Origin: Natrinema longum
GTDB lineage: Archaea; Halobacteriota; Halobacteria; Halobacteriales; Natrialbaceae
Reading direction: 5' to 3'
Length of the DNA stretch: 64,000 nt
Assembly: GCF_017352095.1 (NCBI RefSeq)
Contig: NZ_CP071463.1
Coordinates: 3,038,001-3,102,000 of the forward strand
Position 1 is the first letter of the stretch. Each line of letters begins with the position of its first letter. Positions 1 to 7,654 of the stretch are shown here, one piece after another. The position numbers and the translations under genes were made by a program. The notes under the pieces were generated by a model that worked only from the letters and a program-made list of their open reading frames with translations, did no database searches and was not told the origin of the DNA.

Positions 1-62
1 TGCCGACGGCGGGTGACGGAGCGACGGCTGGTCGACGGTCACGGGACGACCCGCGGCCGGGT

Positions 63-695
63 TCAGGAATCGACCGATACCAACCGTTCCCGGACCGTTT
101 CGGCGACGTTAGTCAGATGAACCTGACCGAACACCGCGATGATGAGCGCGCCGACCGAGTTGAACATGATATCGCGGATCGTGTCGTCGAGTCCGTGCTG
201 AGCCAGTGGCATCGTGAGTCCGGTTTCGAGGGCGATGATATCGAGCGCGAACTCGAACAGCTCCCAGATGACGCCGAAGGCCATCACGATCACGAAGATG
301 TAGACGAACGCGATCCGACTGGGGATGTGGATCTCCTCGACGTGGAGGTCGATCGATCGAGCGGCCGTATAGCCGGCACCGGCGACGAGGGAGGCCGACA
401 GCGCGTGCGTGAGGTGATCCCACCATTCGATCTGGCCGTACAGACCCGCCGAGCCGAGCGTGTGGAGGAACACGGCGGACGTGATCCAGAGGCCGAGCCA
501 CGGATCCAGCGGGACGCCGTAGTTGCGCTCGAACATCGCCGGAAGGAACGTAATCAGGAGTGCAACGCCGCCGTTGACGATCGCTTTGGGCTGGCTCTCG
601 AGGAGACCGTAAACGACGAGACCGACGAGGACGAGTTGCATCAGTCCCGTCAGCAGCCGCTGGTTTCGTACCGAGGGTCGTGGGAGGAGCGTCAT
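63..695 (-). CDS. Multi-pass membrane protein, YjdF/DUF2238-like
   Basis: A 210-residue protein starting at the ATG that overlaps the upstream gene's stop as ATGA. About five hydrophobic helices are visible. Conserved-looking polar residues sit in WWDHLTHALS (D and H), in GVIWELFEFALD (two Glu) and in GLDDTIRDIMFNSVGA (Asp-rich). This arrangement of a D..H pair, an E..E helix and a DT..D..N helix resembles the YjdF/DUF2238 membrane family as I recall it. No reaction is known to me. The 4-base overlap with the next gene implies translational coupling, so the two may form one membrane unit. A longer upstream extension in frame exists but has atypical Arg-rich composition and is rejected. Confidence 0.8.
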   Translation of the reverse strand: MTLLPRPSVRNQRLLTGLMQLVLVGLVVYGLLESQPKAIVNGGVALLITFLPAMFERNYGVPLDPWLGLWITSAVFLHTLGSAGLYGQIEWWDHLTHALSASLVAGAGYTAARSIDLHVEEIHIPSRIAFVYIFVIVMAFGVIWELFEFALDIIALETGLTMPLAQHGLDDTIRDIMFNSVGALIIAVFGQVHLTNVAETVRERLVSVDS

Positions 696-1333
696 CGACG
701 GACCACCCGTCTGAGGGCCCGCCGGAGCCGTCGGTCCCGTCGTCTGAAGTACGCGTCGAACAACACTCCGGCCGCCAGCCCGGCGACGGTCACGGAGAGC
801 CACTCGTACATCAGCGCCTCGTTCGTCGAGAGATACGACGTTCCGAACGCCCGATCCAGGTTCCACCGCAGCACGGACCACGCCGCGACCGATGCCAGCG
901 TCGTCAACACGACGAGTGCCACGGCGAACCAGTGGGTGACGCGCAGCGACGTGAACATGTGCAGTTCGACCGTGACGAGCAAGGCCAGACCCGCAACCGC
1001 GAGATACGCGGCGAACGTCCCGACGCTGCCGCCGAACAGCCCCCTGACGAGGATCGGCAACGTCGCGAGGACGAGCAACTCCCAGGGGAGCATGACTCGC
1101 CAGTCGCCGTAGGCAGCGGGCGGAATCAGTACGATCACGCCGACGCTGGTGACGAAGCCGAGCCACTGGAGGTCGAACTCGAGTGCGCTCTCGAGGAAGA
1201 CCGTCGCGAGGACGGCGACGACCAGCCACGCGATGAGGCCGTTCAGCCGACTGCTCCGGAACAGTTGCTCGAAGAGTTCCGCCGAGCCGTCCGAACCGGC
1301 CCCTCGGGAGGAACGTCCGTCGTTGTCGGGCAT
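692..1333 (-). CDS. Multi-pass membrane protein, unknown function
   Basis: A 213-residue protein with a polar N-terminus of about 30 residues, then roughly six transmembrane helices, and an Arg-rich C-terminal tail (YFRRRDRRLRRALRRVVRR) that should face the cytoplasm by the positive-inside rule. It is the first gene of a two-gene unit and its stop overlaps the start of the following membrane gene by four bases. No catalytic motif is visible. The pairing with a YjdF-like protein is the only functional hint. Confidence 0.75.
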   Translation of the reverse strand: MPDNDGRSSRGAGSDGSAELFEQLFRSSRLNGLIAWLVVAVLATVFLESALEFDLQWLGFVTSVGVIVLIPPAAYGDWRVMLPWELLVLATLPILVRGLFGGSVGTFAAYLAVAGLALLVTVELHMFTSLRVTHWFAVALVVLTTLASVAAWSVLRWNLDRAFGTSYLSTNEALMYEWLSVTVAGLAAGVLFDAYFRRRDRRLRRALRRVVRR

Positions 1334-1545
1334 ATCGGAGTTCCAGACACTACCGCAGGATAAAGCCGGTGGGATGATTTCGTCGACTCCAAGCCGAGAG
1401 GAGCCCTACTGCTCCCGACACGTGCGCCGGTGGGGCTGCCGATGGCAGCGCCACTCGTCGCACCCGCTCCGAACTTGCATCGGCAGCGCTCGTTTCGGGT
1501 TCGTGCCGGAATCACTCGGCGAGCACGCCCCGAATCGTGCAGGCA

Positions 1546-1617
1546 TTATACCACTGCACACCTGAGCGCACGACAGTTGTACGATCAGTGTGTGAATCGT
1601 TGGAATCGGTACTATAG
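1546..1617. repeat. Degenerate copy of the 86-bp palindromic repeat
   Basis: The internal segment (gcacgacag, then gatcagtgtgtgaatcgtt) and the right arm (ggaatcggtactatag) match the intact copies at 1612 and 60652. The left arm is eroded to ataccactgcaca. Its right end shares the ctatag bases with the left end of the adjacent intact copy, so the two sit head to tail. They occupy most of the 383-base non-coding gap from 1334 to 1716. Nothing else was recognised there. Confidence 0.6.
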
Positions 1618-1697
1618 TAGCCACTGAAAGTCATTGTACTCCGGACCGCACGACAGCGTTGCGGTCAGTGTGTAAACCGTTTCAGTTGCTACTATAG
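1612..1697. repeat. MITE-like 86-bp palindromic repeat, copy A
   Basis: Terminal inverted repeats of 18 bases: the left arm reads ctatagtagccactgaaa and the right arm is its reverse complement with one mismatch. Between them lies about 50 bases containing gcacgacagcgttgcgg. Related copies lie at 4372, 17812 and 60652 (the last inverted), all outside genes. The size, palindromic ends and lack of coding capacity fit a miniature inverted-repeat element or a REP-like sequence. No target duplication could be assigned with confidence. Confidence 0.8.
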
Positions 1698-1716
1698 AGC
1701 CGGTGTCGTCGCGGCG

Positions 1717-2052
1717 CTACGAGCCGCCCTCCGATCTGGCACCGATCGCTGCGTTCAGATTCGTGTAGCCGACGGTGATGGATACCCGCCAGAGGGTCGC
1801 CGAGCTACGGAAGGCCCGCTGCCAGGCCGTCAGAAACGGTGCGGGTGTCCGATCCGGTGTCGGATCGGACCGACGCGGCCGTTTTGCGAGCGTCGTTTCA
1901 CAGGCCGGACAGACGTACGCGACGTCACCGTCCCGTGACTGTAGCCGCCAGTCGCCATCGATGGGACTCGAGTGGTCGCACTCCCAGCAGAACAGCGTCG
2001 CTTTCCGCCGTTTCGGCCTCCCGTCGCTTCGGCTGGATGCGGGCTGGGTCAT
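1717..2052 (-). CDS. Small zinc-ribbon protein
   Basis: A 111-residue protein with one four-cysteine zinc ribbon: FCWECDH near residue 20 and YVCPACE about 25 residues later. The C-terminal half (TAWQRAFRSSATLWRVSITVGYTNLNAAIG) is amphipathic to hydrophobic. The ATG at 2052 was chosen because the upstream in-frame extension is Arg-rich and unlike haloarchaeal coding sequence. Isolated CxxC...CxxC proteins of this size are common and mostly uncharacterised in Halobacteria. A nucleic-acid or protein-binding role is possible but unproven. Confidence 0.7.
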   Translation of the reverse strand: MTQPASSRSDGRPKRRKATLFCWECDHSSPIDGDWRLQSRDGDVAYVCPACETTLAKRPRRSDPTPDRTPAPFLTAWQRAFRSSATLWRVSITVGYTNLNAAIGARSEGGS

Positions 2053-2279
2053 CGAGCGTGGATACAGGCCCCAGCCATAAAGCGGTCCCCTGTAAGCTGA
2101 TACCATGGCGCTTCGGCGACGTGGCTCCGGTCGCCGCCCTACACCTCGGCTGCGGAATCTCACAGTTCATGGGGGGACGGACGTCCGGATCTCGGGAGTC
2201 TCGAGAGCGCCGATCGGTCGCGCTGACCCGCAGTCGTCCCAGCCGTCAGGCGTATTTGCGACTGGTCCATAGTACGACC

Positions 2280-2624
2280 ATGACAACCGCCCCACGTCGA
2301 CTCGAGAGCGGCAGTGAACTCGACGACTTCGTCGCGAGCCACGACGTGGCACTCGTGGAGTTCTATACCAGCGGGTGTTCCCTGTGTCAGGCGATGGAAC
2401 CGGTGCTGGGGAACGTCGCCCGCGCGACAGCGGTCGACATCGGGATGATCAACCCTGGCGACGACATCGAACTCGTCGACCGGTTCGACATCCGATCGGT
2501 CCCGACACTGATTCTGTTCGAGGACGGCTCGGAGATCGCGCGGCTGGCCGAGGGGTTCCAGGGCGGCGATGCCGTCACCGACTTCCTCGCGACACACGCT
2601 CCGACCGCGGTCGGGAGTTCGTAA
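2280..2624 (+). CDS. Thioredoxin-family protein
   Basis: A 114-residue thioredoxin fold. The redox site is C33-S-L-C36 in FYTSGCSLCQ, and the cis-proline is in SVPTLILFEDG near residue 75. CSLC replaces the classical CGPC, so redox potential and partners probably differ from canonical TrxA. The start ATG has an AT-rich box (gtattt) about 27 bases upstream, fitting a leaderless transcript. It lies alone between unrelated small genes. Expected role: cytoplasmic disulfide reductase or exchange protein. Confidence 0.9.
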   Translation: MTTAPRRLESGSELDDFVASHDVALVEFYTSGCSLCQAMEPVLGNVARATAVDIGMINPGDDIELVDRFDIRSVPTLILFEDGSEIARLAEGFQGGDAVTDFLATHAPTAVGSS

Positions 2625-2720
2625 GCATACCGCCGGAGCCCGCTTCTCTCGGGCGTGAGCCGACACGAGCGGCCCCTCCCCGCATTGTCCGGTGGCCCTG
2701 CAGTCACCGCGTGGGAGAGC

Positions 2721-3071
2721 CTACTCGTCGGGCTCGAGGTCGCTCGGATCGAGGTCGCCCGCGAGGTAGCGTTCGCCCGCGTCGGTCACCTCGTAGACGC
2801 CCGGGATGTGCTGTTTCAGCAGTCCGTACTTCGTCAGTTCACGACACCGATACGAGCCGTACCGCGCGGGACAGATCCCTTCCTCGTCGAACTGTGTCGG
2901 TTCGAAGGCGTCCTCCGCTTGCATGAACTCGAGGAGCCGCCTGTCGGCAGGTTCCATCCAGTCCGCGTCGGTCTCCGCCTCGGCGTCGTCGGCGTCGGTC
3001 TCCGCCGCAGCGTCGTCGATCTCTTCGTCGGCATCGGTGCCCCTGTCGGCGTCGGGAGTCGGTTCGTCCAT
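2721..3071 (-). CDS. Winged-helix DNA-binding protein
   Basis: A 116-residue protein with an extremely acidic N-terminal tail of about 37 residues made almost only of D, A, E and T, followed by a compact winged-helix domain (ADRRLLEFMQ ... YRCRELTKYGLLKQHIPGVYEVTDAGERYLAG). The 'GLL...GVYEVTDAGE.YL.G' pattern is typical of the haloarchaeal MarR/PhiH1-like transcription factors. The likely target is unknown. The acidic low-complexity tail is probably a salt-adaptation or interaction region. Confidence 0.8.
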   Translation of the reverse strand: MDEPTPDADRGTDADEEIDDAAAETDADDAEAETDADWMEPADRRLLEFMQAEDAFEPTQFDEEGICPARYGSYRCRELTKYGLLKQHIPGVYEVTDAGERYLAGDLDPSDLEPDE

Positions 3072-3105
3072 TGGCAGTCGGTACGTCCTCCTCCCGGGAG
3101 TATGT

Positions 3106-3537
3106 TTACGTCCGGGACCGTTCCGGGCCGTCGTAATCGACGTGGACGTTCGGCGTGGTCGTCGGTGCCAGGCCCGTGATCCCGCGATCGACGAACGTGA
3201 CGTCAGTCAGGTCCCCGGCAAACCGAAACGCTACCGTCCCGGTCCCGATCGTCCCTTCGATGGTCGTTCCCGAAACGACAGTCACGTCCGCCGCTTGCGC
3301 CGCGTCGACCAGTTCGATGTCGCCGTCGACGGTAGCTTCGAAACTCGAGGGCGTTCCCTGGCCGATGATCGTTAGCGTGTTCGGCAACTCGCCGTCCGCG
3401 TCATCGGCACCCGCTGCCGTGCTCGTCGCCGCGATCGTCGCGGTCCGTTCGGCGCTGATCGGCGATAGGTCCTGCTCCACTGTCTCGGCTGTGGGGCGTC
3501 CGGAGTCCCAGTCGGCTGTCGCGTTCTCGTGTGGCAT
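3106..3537 (-). CDS. Conserved-looking hypothetical protein
   Basis: A 143-residue acidic protein with no recognised domain. The C-terminal 85 residues are rich in beta-forming V, T, I and G (TLTIIGQGTPSSFEATVDGD, GTIGTGTVAFRFAGDLTDVTF), suggesting a beta-sandwich. The first 50 residues are polar and disordered in appearance. The ATG at 3537 is preferred over an in-frame GTG at 3561 because a TATA-like box lies 27 bases upstream of the ATG. No signal peptide is evident. Function unknown. Confidence 0.65.
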   Translation of the reverse strand: MPHENATADWDSGRPTAETVEQDLSPISAERTATIAATSTAAGADDADGELPNTLTIIGQGTPSSFEATVDGDIELVDAAQAADVTVVSGTTIEGTIGTGTVAFRFAGDLTDVTFVDRGITGLAPTTTPNVHVDYDGPERSRT

Positions 3538-3562
3538 GTAGTGGACACAGTCGGGTATCACA

Positions 3563-3569
3563 GTATAAG
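3563..3569 (-). promoter_or_regulatory. TATA-like box of the 3106-3537 gene
   Basis: On the minus strand this reads gcttatactg, centred about 28 bases from the ATG at 3537. That spacing predicts transcription starting at or next to the start codon (leaderless mRNA) and argues for this ATG over the upstream GTG. Confidence 0.5.
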
Positions 3570-3786
3570 CCTTCTCACTGAACTAACGGTTGGATTAGAC
3601 GAAATATAACGTCTCGAGCAGCGATGTCGCGAAATTTTGGACGACAGGGTGAATCGCTACTAGTAGCACGTTCGCGGGCGCTGCTCGTCGATCGGTATCG
3701 GTTCCAACCCGTCGATCGACGGCTCGAGGAGAGCGCCGGTGGTGTCTCGTCGGCACACGGGATCGGTTCCCGTCTCGGGTGACCGT

Positions 3787-4014
3787 TCAGTCAGTTTCCT
3801 CGAGGAGGCCGAGTTCGGTCGCGACGAGGTCCGCGATTCGATCGGCGATATCGGGATCGACTTCGGCGACATCGTCGCCGTCGTGGAGCTGGTCGTTGTG
3901 CCGTTCGATGGCGTCGGCGACGTCCGGGAGCGCAACGCGGGAGGTCGTCTCGCAGTCCGGACAGACGACCGGGACGCGTGGCGTCTCCTCGTCCGGCTCG
4001 CTTGCGTTCGTCAT
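3787..4014 (-). CDS. Small acidic protein with a CxxC knuckle
   Basis: 75 residues. A single zinc-knuckle half-site (VVCPDCETTSRVALPDVADAIERHN) is followed by an acidic helical tail. The 'CPDC.T..........AI..HN..LH.G' pattern is frequent in short haloarchaeal proteins of unknown function; with only two cysteines, metal binding would need dimerisation or the nearby histidines. It stands alone, with about 225 non-coding bases before its downstream neighbour. Confidence 0.65.
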   Translation of the reverse strand: MTNASEPDEETPRVPVVCPDCETTSRVALPDVADAIERHNDQLHDGDDVAEVDPDIADRIADLVATELGLLEETD

Positions 4015-4371
4015 TTGTCGGCTATCTCGCGGCGACCGTCAAAACCTAATTGGTTCGGAGCGCCTCGTTCTGACATGGTATGTTAACACATATCCTTCGA
4101 TCGTGGGGTTTTCCAACCCGTTTTCGCCAATTCTGCCGGCATTCGGCCAGCAGTATTATTGTGATCCGGTCGAATCTTCGGATAGACGGGGGGTACGACA
4201 GTCTGGTGGTGGGTTGCTCCATCCGTTCGGTTCACCCCGTCATGACGTGCGAGGAGCTCCATGGTTCCCGGCTACATCCGTAGCCGTTCCCTGTCTTTCG
4301 TGGTACCGATACGTGCCTGGAGCGCCAGCTCTCACTCACAGTCGGCCGGACGCAACTCCGGGTAGCCGACA
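4015..4371. other. Intergenic region without recognised gene
   Basis: About 360 bases between the small CxxC gene and a palindromic repeat copy. Composition is less GC-rich than the genes (for example gttttccaacccgttttcgcc). The possible reading frames here are short and lack haloarchaeal acidic codon usage. Nothing functional was recognised. Confidence 0.5.
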
Positions 4372-4457
4372 GTACAGTAGCCACTGAAAGTCAGTACGCG
4401 CCTGACTCGCACGATAGCGTTGCGATCCGTCTGTAAATCGTTTCAGTGGCTACTATC
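4372..4457. repeat. MITE-like 86-bp palindromic repeat, copy B
   Basis: Same family as 1612-1697: the left arm is gtacagtagccactgaaa, the interior holds gcacgatagcgttgcga, and the right arm is tttcagtggctactatc. The arms pair with a few mismatches. It ends 18 bases from the stop codon of the convergent PGF-CTERM gene at 4476, so it lies in that gene's 3' region. Confidence 0.8.
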
Positions 4458-4475
4458 GCTCGATCGGTCTCGAGT

Positions 4476-5465
4476 TCAGGGGTCCCCTCGAGAGCGAGCG
4501 AGGACGGCGATCGAGAGGGCGAGAACGGCTGCGAGCGCGCCGAATCCGGGCATCGAATCGTCCTCGTCGCTGGCGTTTCCGCCGGTGTCGTCGCCGTTTC
4601 CGCCGGAATCGTCGCCGTCGGTCGCGTCCGTGGACTGGTCGGACGACCCCGAATCGGAGGCACTCGAGCCGTTGGGATCGAACCGCTCGTCGGCTGGTGC
4701 GTCGAGTTGGAGGATGACGTCGACCTGTCCGTGGGTGGACCCGTTCCGGTAGGTCCAGCCGCCGCCGGCGTCCGCGTAGGGTTCTGCAGCAGCGACCGGG
4801 TCGATATCCGTGTCCCAGCCATCGCCTTCGGGGACCTGCTGGATGTAGCCGGCCACGTCGATTCGGTCGGCGTACTCTCCCGAGACGTCCGCTTTCCCGT
4901 ACTCGACGGTCGCGTCTTCGGGAAGCCCGTGTAACTCGATGCAGTGGGAATCCATGTAGCCGTCGCCCTGGGCGATGTCGGGGTCGGTTCCGAACTGGTC
5001 GGCGTCGAGCGGGCGCTCGTAGTGATCGGTCAGGGGAAACTGGACGGTCAGCGGGTCGGCGTGGGAGTGCCAGCTCGTGACGTCGTTCGTCGGAATCGTT
5101 ACGGACGTGTTCGGGACCGACTCACCGACGACCGGATCTCCGTTTTCGTTGACCAACGTGACGCAGACTTTCCCGGAGCCGTCCCCGAGATACGGACTTC
5201 GATACTCGTCACGTGGGTTCTCGTAGCTGATCCAGCTCCCGTCGTCCGCCGCTGCCTCGAAGTACGCGTCTCCCGGCTCCGGTGCTGGCTCGACGTACGC
5301 TTCCTCCGAGACGGATTCGTTCGGATCGGGACTGACAGTACCAGTGGATGCACCCGCAGCACCCGCCACGACGAGACTCGCGATCACGGCCAGACCGATC
5401 CCGAATACGAGGACGGCCCGCTGTCCGCCTGGCAACACACCCCGAAGCGTTCGTGCTCCGAACAT
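4476..5465 (-). CDS. Secreted PGF-CTERM surface protein
   Basis: 329 residues. The N-terminus has a signal-peptide-like stretch (RAVLVFGIGLAVIASLVVAGAAGAS). The mature region holds an extracellular beta-rich domain with two cysteines (VCVTLVN, SHCIELHG) that could form a disulfide. A Ser/Asp/Gly/Thr linker of about 50 residues precedes the C-terminal tripartite signal SMPGFGALAAVLALSIAVLARSRG, a classical PGF-CTERM motif recognised by archaeosortase A and replaced by a lipid anchor. The protein is therefore expected on the cell surface. No enzyme motif is visible. The start is the ATG nearest the signal peptide. Confidence 0.85.
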   Translation of the reverse strand: MFGARTLRGVLPGGQRAVLVFGIGLAVIASLVVAGAAGASTGTVSPDPNESVSEEAYVEPAPEPGDAYFEAAADDGSWISYENPRDEYRSPYLGDGSGKVCVTLVNENGDPVVGESVPNTSVTIPTNDVTSWHSHADPLTVQFPLTDHYERPLDADQFGTDPDIAQGDGYMDSHCIELHGLPEDATVEYGKADVSGEYADRIDVAGYIQQVPEGDGWDTDIDPVAAAEPYADAGGGWTYRNGSTHGQVDVILQLDAPADERFDPNGSSASDSGSSDQSTDATDGDDSGGNGDDTGGNASDEDDSMPGFGALAAVLALSIAVLARSRGDP

Positions 5466-5720
5466 GGTCACGCTCCGTACCCCGCTGTGGCTACTCCGTC
5501 CATGATCGTGCGACCGTTCCGTGACGACGACTGTCGTCGGGGAGGACTGGTCATCGAACTGAGGTACCCGATTCCCCGTCCTATATATGAGCCACATACT
5601 CGAGCGGTAGGGTGACGCTATACGGGGTAGGACGCTGTTTACACGGCGACGATGACGGAATCGGAGCGCCACGCGAGTGCCGGCCGGTCGCTTTTTCGAG
5701 GGCTGGTAATAGGCCCGGCT

Positions 5721-6107
5721 ATGAGCGAGGACGAACCGAGCCGCGATCGGGTTCAGGACCGGTCCGAACGACGCAAATCCGAACGAGCAGCCCACACCGA
5801 ATCGATACTCGAGGCCGTCGAGCGCCACCTCGGGGAGCTGACGTATCCGGTCACGAGCGAGGAACTCGCCACGGAGTACGGCAACGAGCCGATCGACATG
5901 CCCAACGAGACGGAGTCGCTGGGAAGCGTCTTCGACCGGCTGGCGGGCGAGCAGTACGATTCGCCCGAGGCGGTTCGTGAGGCCGTCTACGGGGAGGTCA
6001 CCGGCGAGGCCGGCAGCCCCGACGAGGCGAACGCCGAACGCGACCTCGAGGAACTCGACGACGAAACACAGGGATCACTCGACGAGAGTGGAGGCGGCAT
6101 GGACTGA
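5721..6107 (+). CDS. DUF5789-like conserved haloarchaeal protein
   Basis: 128 residues, acidic and soluble. A central segment (LTYPVTSEELATEYGNEPIDMPNETESLGSVFDRLAGEQYDSPEAVREAVYGEVTG) matches my memory of the haloarchaeal DUF5789 family, a short alpha-helical domain of unknown function. Both termini are charged and probably flexible. The ATG at 5721 follows a T-rich box about 28 bases upstream. It precedes the aIF-2 beta gene by about 100 bases, with its own probable promoter. Confidence 0.75.
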   Translation: MSEDEPSRDRVQDRSERRKSERAAHTESILEAVERHLGELTYPVTSEELATEYGNEPIDMPNETESLGSVFDRLAGEQYDSPEAVREAVYGEVTGEAGSPDEANAERDLEELDDETQGSLDESGGGMD

Positions 6108-6214
6108 GGATTCAGACCGTCAACCCGGTGGCCGCCGCCCCGTATCGTCTCGTCGCGCCACCGGTGGATCGTGATAGCAGAACGGATTTACGTTCCCGTC
6201 ACCTGTTCTCGCGT

Positions 6215-6826
6215 ATGGATTACGAATCGAGTCTCGACCGAGCGATGGAGGACGTCCCCGATATCGGGGGCGACGAACAGCGGCTACAGATCCCCGACCC
6301 GCAACCACAAAAAGACGGCGCGTTCACGCGGGTGACGAACCTCGACGAAATCGCCGACGTCCTCTCTCGAGACACCGAACATCTCCACCGGTTCATTCAG
6401 CGCGAACTGGGGACCAGCGGGAAACTCGAGGACGGTCGCGGCCGGTACAACGGCACCTTCTCCCAGCAGGACCTCGACGCGGCGATCGACGCCTACGTCG
6501 ACGAATACGTCCTCTGTTCGGAGTGTGGCCTGCCCGACACCCGGCTCGTCCGCGAGGACCGGACGCCGATGTTGCGCTGTGACGCCTGCGGTGCGTTCCG
6601 ACCGGTCACCAAGCGCTCGACCAGCAGCCAGCAGCAACAACAGCAAGACGCCGTCGAGGAAGGTAACACCTACACGGTCGAAATCACCGGCACCGGTCGC
6701 AAGGGCGACGGGGTCGCGGAGAAGGGCAACTACACGATCTTCGTCCCCGGCGCGGAGGAAGGTGACGTCGTCGACATCTACATCAAGAACATCTCGGGTA
6801 ACCTGGCGTTCGCTCGACTCGACTGA
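6215..6826 (+). CDS. Translation initiation factor aIF-2 beta with TRAM domain
   Basis: 203 residues. It has the aIF2 beta core (IADVLSRDTEHLHRFIQRELGTSGKLEDGRGRYNGTF) and the C-terminal zinc finger CSECGLPDTRLV ... CDACGAF. A glutamine-rich linker follows, then a TRAM domain (GNTYTVEITGTGRKGDGVAEKGNYTIFVPGA), a fusion seen in haloarchaeal aIF-2 beta. As part of the aIF2 heterotrimer it helps deliver initiator methionyl-tRNA; the TRAM extension should add RNA binding. A box gatttacg about 28 bases upstream of the ATG suggests a leaderless mRNA. Confidence 0.95.
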   Translation: MDYESSLDRAMEDVPDIGGDEQRLQIPDPQPQKDGAFTRVTNLDEIADVLSRDTEHLHRFIQRELGTSGKLEDGRGRYNGTFSQQDLDAAIDAYVDEYVLCSECGLPDTRLVREDRTPMLRCDACGAFRPVTKRSTSSQQQQQQDAVEEGNTYTVEITGTGRKGDGVAEKGNYTIFVPGAEEGDVVDIYIKNISGNLAFARLD

Positions 6827-6940
6827 GACGGTCCCCCGTCCGTCTGAGACCGCCGACTCGAGCGGTCGATTTCCTCGGCGGGCTCGAGTGGATCGGTCAC
6901 GAGACGCCGATCGACGGCCCACCGATGCGAGGGGATCGCG

Positions 6941-6948
6941 AAATTAAA
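6941..6948 (+). promoter_or_regulatory. TATA-like box of the cobalamin operon
   Basis: aaattaaa lies 26-33 bases upstream of the GTG at 6974 in otherwise GC-rich DNA, the spacing expected for an archaeal TATA box driving a leaderless transcript. No further promoter is evident between the overlapping genes that follow, so it probably serves the whole cobalamin cluster. Confidence 0.5.
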
Positions 6949-6973
6949 GTGAGTTTGTCCTAGTCACACTGTT

Positions 6974-7615
6974 GTGGGAGTATCGTTCGACCTCTTCGGA
7001 ACGCTGGTGACCGCCGACCGGCCAGACGATCCTGCGACGGCCGTCGCAACCGAATTAGCAAACCGGGACGTGACGGTTCCCGACGACTGGGCCGAGGCGT
7101 ACGCCGAGCCCCACATCGACGCTCCCGACGGTGCGGAAGTACCGCTTCCCGCACACGTCTCGCGCGCGCTCGCGAGCCGTGGCATCGACAACGATCACAA
7201 CGCAGCCAGACGGGCCGTCGTCGCGGCCTTCGATCCGGCCGTCGAGACGAGGCCGGACGCGCTCGAGGCGGTGGCCGCTGCTCGAGAGCGAGGGCCGGTC
7301 GCGATCTGTTCGAACTGTAGCGTTCCGGAACTGGTCGGGCGGACGCTCGTCAGATCCGCGTTCGACCGCGACGACTTCGATGCGATCGTGACGAGCGTCG
7401 GCTGTGGCTGGCGCAAGCCCGCGCCGGAAATCTTCGAACTGACCGCCGACGAACTCGGCGTCGACCCGGCCGATCTCGTTCACGTCGGTGACGATCCACG
7501 CGCCGACGGCGGGGTCGAGGCCGTCGGCGGGACGGCGCTGCTCCTCGATGAGGTATCCCTCGCCGACGTTCCGACGCAATTGACGACGCTGGCCGAACGG
7601 AGCAGTCATGACTGA
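6974..7615 (+). CDS. HAD-superfamily hydrolase, cobalamin-operon associated
   Basis: 213 residues, GTG start. HAD motif I is FDLFGTL with nucleophile Asp6; the second Asp of the phosphatase motif is replaced by Phe8, as in haloacid-dehalogenase-like members. Motif II is ICSNCS, motif III the Lys of WRKPAPEIFE, and motif IV VHVGDDPRAD. It is the first gene of the cobalamin operon, 39 bases before cbiB. Inference: it could be the phosphatase acting on adenosylcobalamin 5'-phosphate or on alpha-ribazole phosphate, since no CobZ or CobC homologue is seen in the cluster. The Phe8 substitution is a caution against a simple phosphatase call. Confidence 0.85.
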   Translation: MGVSFDLFGTLVTADRPDDPATAVATELANRDVTVPDDWAEAYAEPHIDAPDGAEVPLPAHVSRALASRGIDNDHNAARRAVVAAFDPAVETRPDALEAVAAARERGPVAICSNCSVPELVGRTLVRSAFDRDDFDAIVTSVGCGWRKPAPEIFELTADELGVDPADLVHVGDDPRADGGVEAVGGTALLLDEVSLADVPTQLTTLAERSSHD

Positions 7616-7654
7616 GCGTCGATTCTCTCGGGATCGTATGGAGGCGGGGACGGA

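Noticed and set aside
1-62. Sequence before the first gene
   Set aside because: Too short to identify; it contains no recognisable gene end.
117-1363. Plus-strand frames of 331 and 227 codons over the two membrane protein genes
   Set aside because: The minus-strand genes have hydrophobic helices and an ATGA overlap; the plus-strand products are Arg/Glu/Asp-rich low-complexity shadows.
4080-4283. 67-codon frame in the 4015-4371 gap
   Set aside because: Basic, Ser/Arg-rich composition, no promoter at the right spacing, unlike any haloarchaeal protein I recognise.
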